Assembly: GCA_002363695.1 (NCBI GenBank)
Contig: DEWO01000040.1
Coordinates: forward strand, 1-5,864
Reading direction: 5' to 3'
From: Prevotella sp. UBA3208
GTDB taxonomy: Bacteria > Bacteroidota > Bacteroidia > Bacteroidales > Bacteroidaceae
DNA: 5,864 nt
The notes under the pieces were generated by a model, which was not told the origin of the DNA, did not search any database, and saw only the letters and a list, made by a program, of their open reading frames with translations. Within the stretch, counting starts at the first letter, position 1; every line of letters starts with the position of its first letter. Below, piece by piece: positions 5,731-5,864 of the stretch. A program made the translations under genes and the position numbers.

Positions 5731-5830
5731 CCTCCGAAAGGTTTCGGAATGCTTTTCCTGTTTCACATGGTATAATTATCTAACTAAAGTTTCGCAAGTG
5801 ATGGCGCACCTGCGCAAACAACGAAACAGG
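5731..5830. other. Non-coding segment with several inverted repeats
   Basis: No plausible gene is seen from 5683 to the right edge. Three inverted repeats are visible: TCCGAA (5733-5738) with TTCGGA (5743-5748) around AGGT; CCTGTTTC (5757-5764) with GAAACAGG (5823-5830), which encloses the rest; and GCGCA (5804-5808) with TGCGC (5811-5815). A competing pair is GTTTCG (5789-5794) with CGAAAC (5822-5827). The segment could be an untranslated structured RNA, a leader for whatever lies beyond the edge, or chance. Confidence 0.3.
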
Positions 5831-5864
5831 ATTGCAACACCACACTCTCAAAGAGAGATTGCAA
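5831..5864. repeat. Repeat-like unit bounded by ATTGCAA at the right edge
   Basis: The last 34 bases begin and end with ATTGCAA (5831-5837 and 5858-5864). Because TTGCAA is its own complement, the ends can also pair with each other. Inside lies a CTCTC-AAA-GAGAG hairpin (5845-5857). Length and terminal pairing resemble a single 35-36-base CRISPR repeat of type II-C or VI-B, but only one unit is visible and the window stops there, so no array is called. Confidence 0.3.

Noticed and set aside
5831..5864. Calling a CRISPR array
   Set aside because: Only one repeat-like unit is visible, with no spacer and no cas gene in the window, so it is listed as a repeat with low confidence.

Overview
The window looks like chromosomal DNA from a member of the Bacteroidales, most likely a Prevotella-type organism. 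Five sites match the Bacteroidetes -7 promoter box (TAnnTTTG) just upstream of the start of a protein gene, and a sixth lies upstream of a tRNA. No Shine-Dalgarno pattern is apparent before the start codons, the leaders are AT-rich, and a DUF4890-type exported protein is present. Genus is an inference from gene content and style, not from a marker gene.

Layout from left to right. Bases 1-266 hold the N-terminal 88 codons of an HI0933/YhiN-family flavoprotein on the minus strand, running off the left edge. Bases 316-1410 encode a glycerate kinase on the minus strand. A tRNA-Val with anticodon CAC follows on the plus strand (1524-1598). A strong bidirectional hairpin (1611-1648) separates it from the convergent minus-strand gene for a small, secreted, basic DUF4890/Spy-like protein (1699-2193). 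Bases 2338-3435 encode, on the minus strand, a P-loop NTPase fused to a CYTH-like domain. From a 105-bp shared intergenic region a large exported prolyl oligopeptidase reads to the right (3541-5646). It ends in a long hairpin that contains its stop codon. The last 180 bases have no gene but hold several inverted repeats, and the final 34 bases resemble one CRISPR repeat unit.

These genes do not form an obvious pathway or operon. Each has its own recognisable promoter box, so the region reads as ordinary core or housekeeping chromosome with single-gene transcription units. No mobile element or defence gene is visible. The points most worth following are: the two genes whose promoter box sits only 4-5 bases from the start codon; the symmetrical divergent promoters between the NTPase and the peptidase; the 21-bp-phased direct repeat upstream of the DUF4890 gene; the NTPase-CYTH fusion that resembles eukaryotic TTD14; and the repeat-like right edge.
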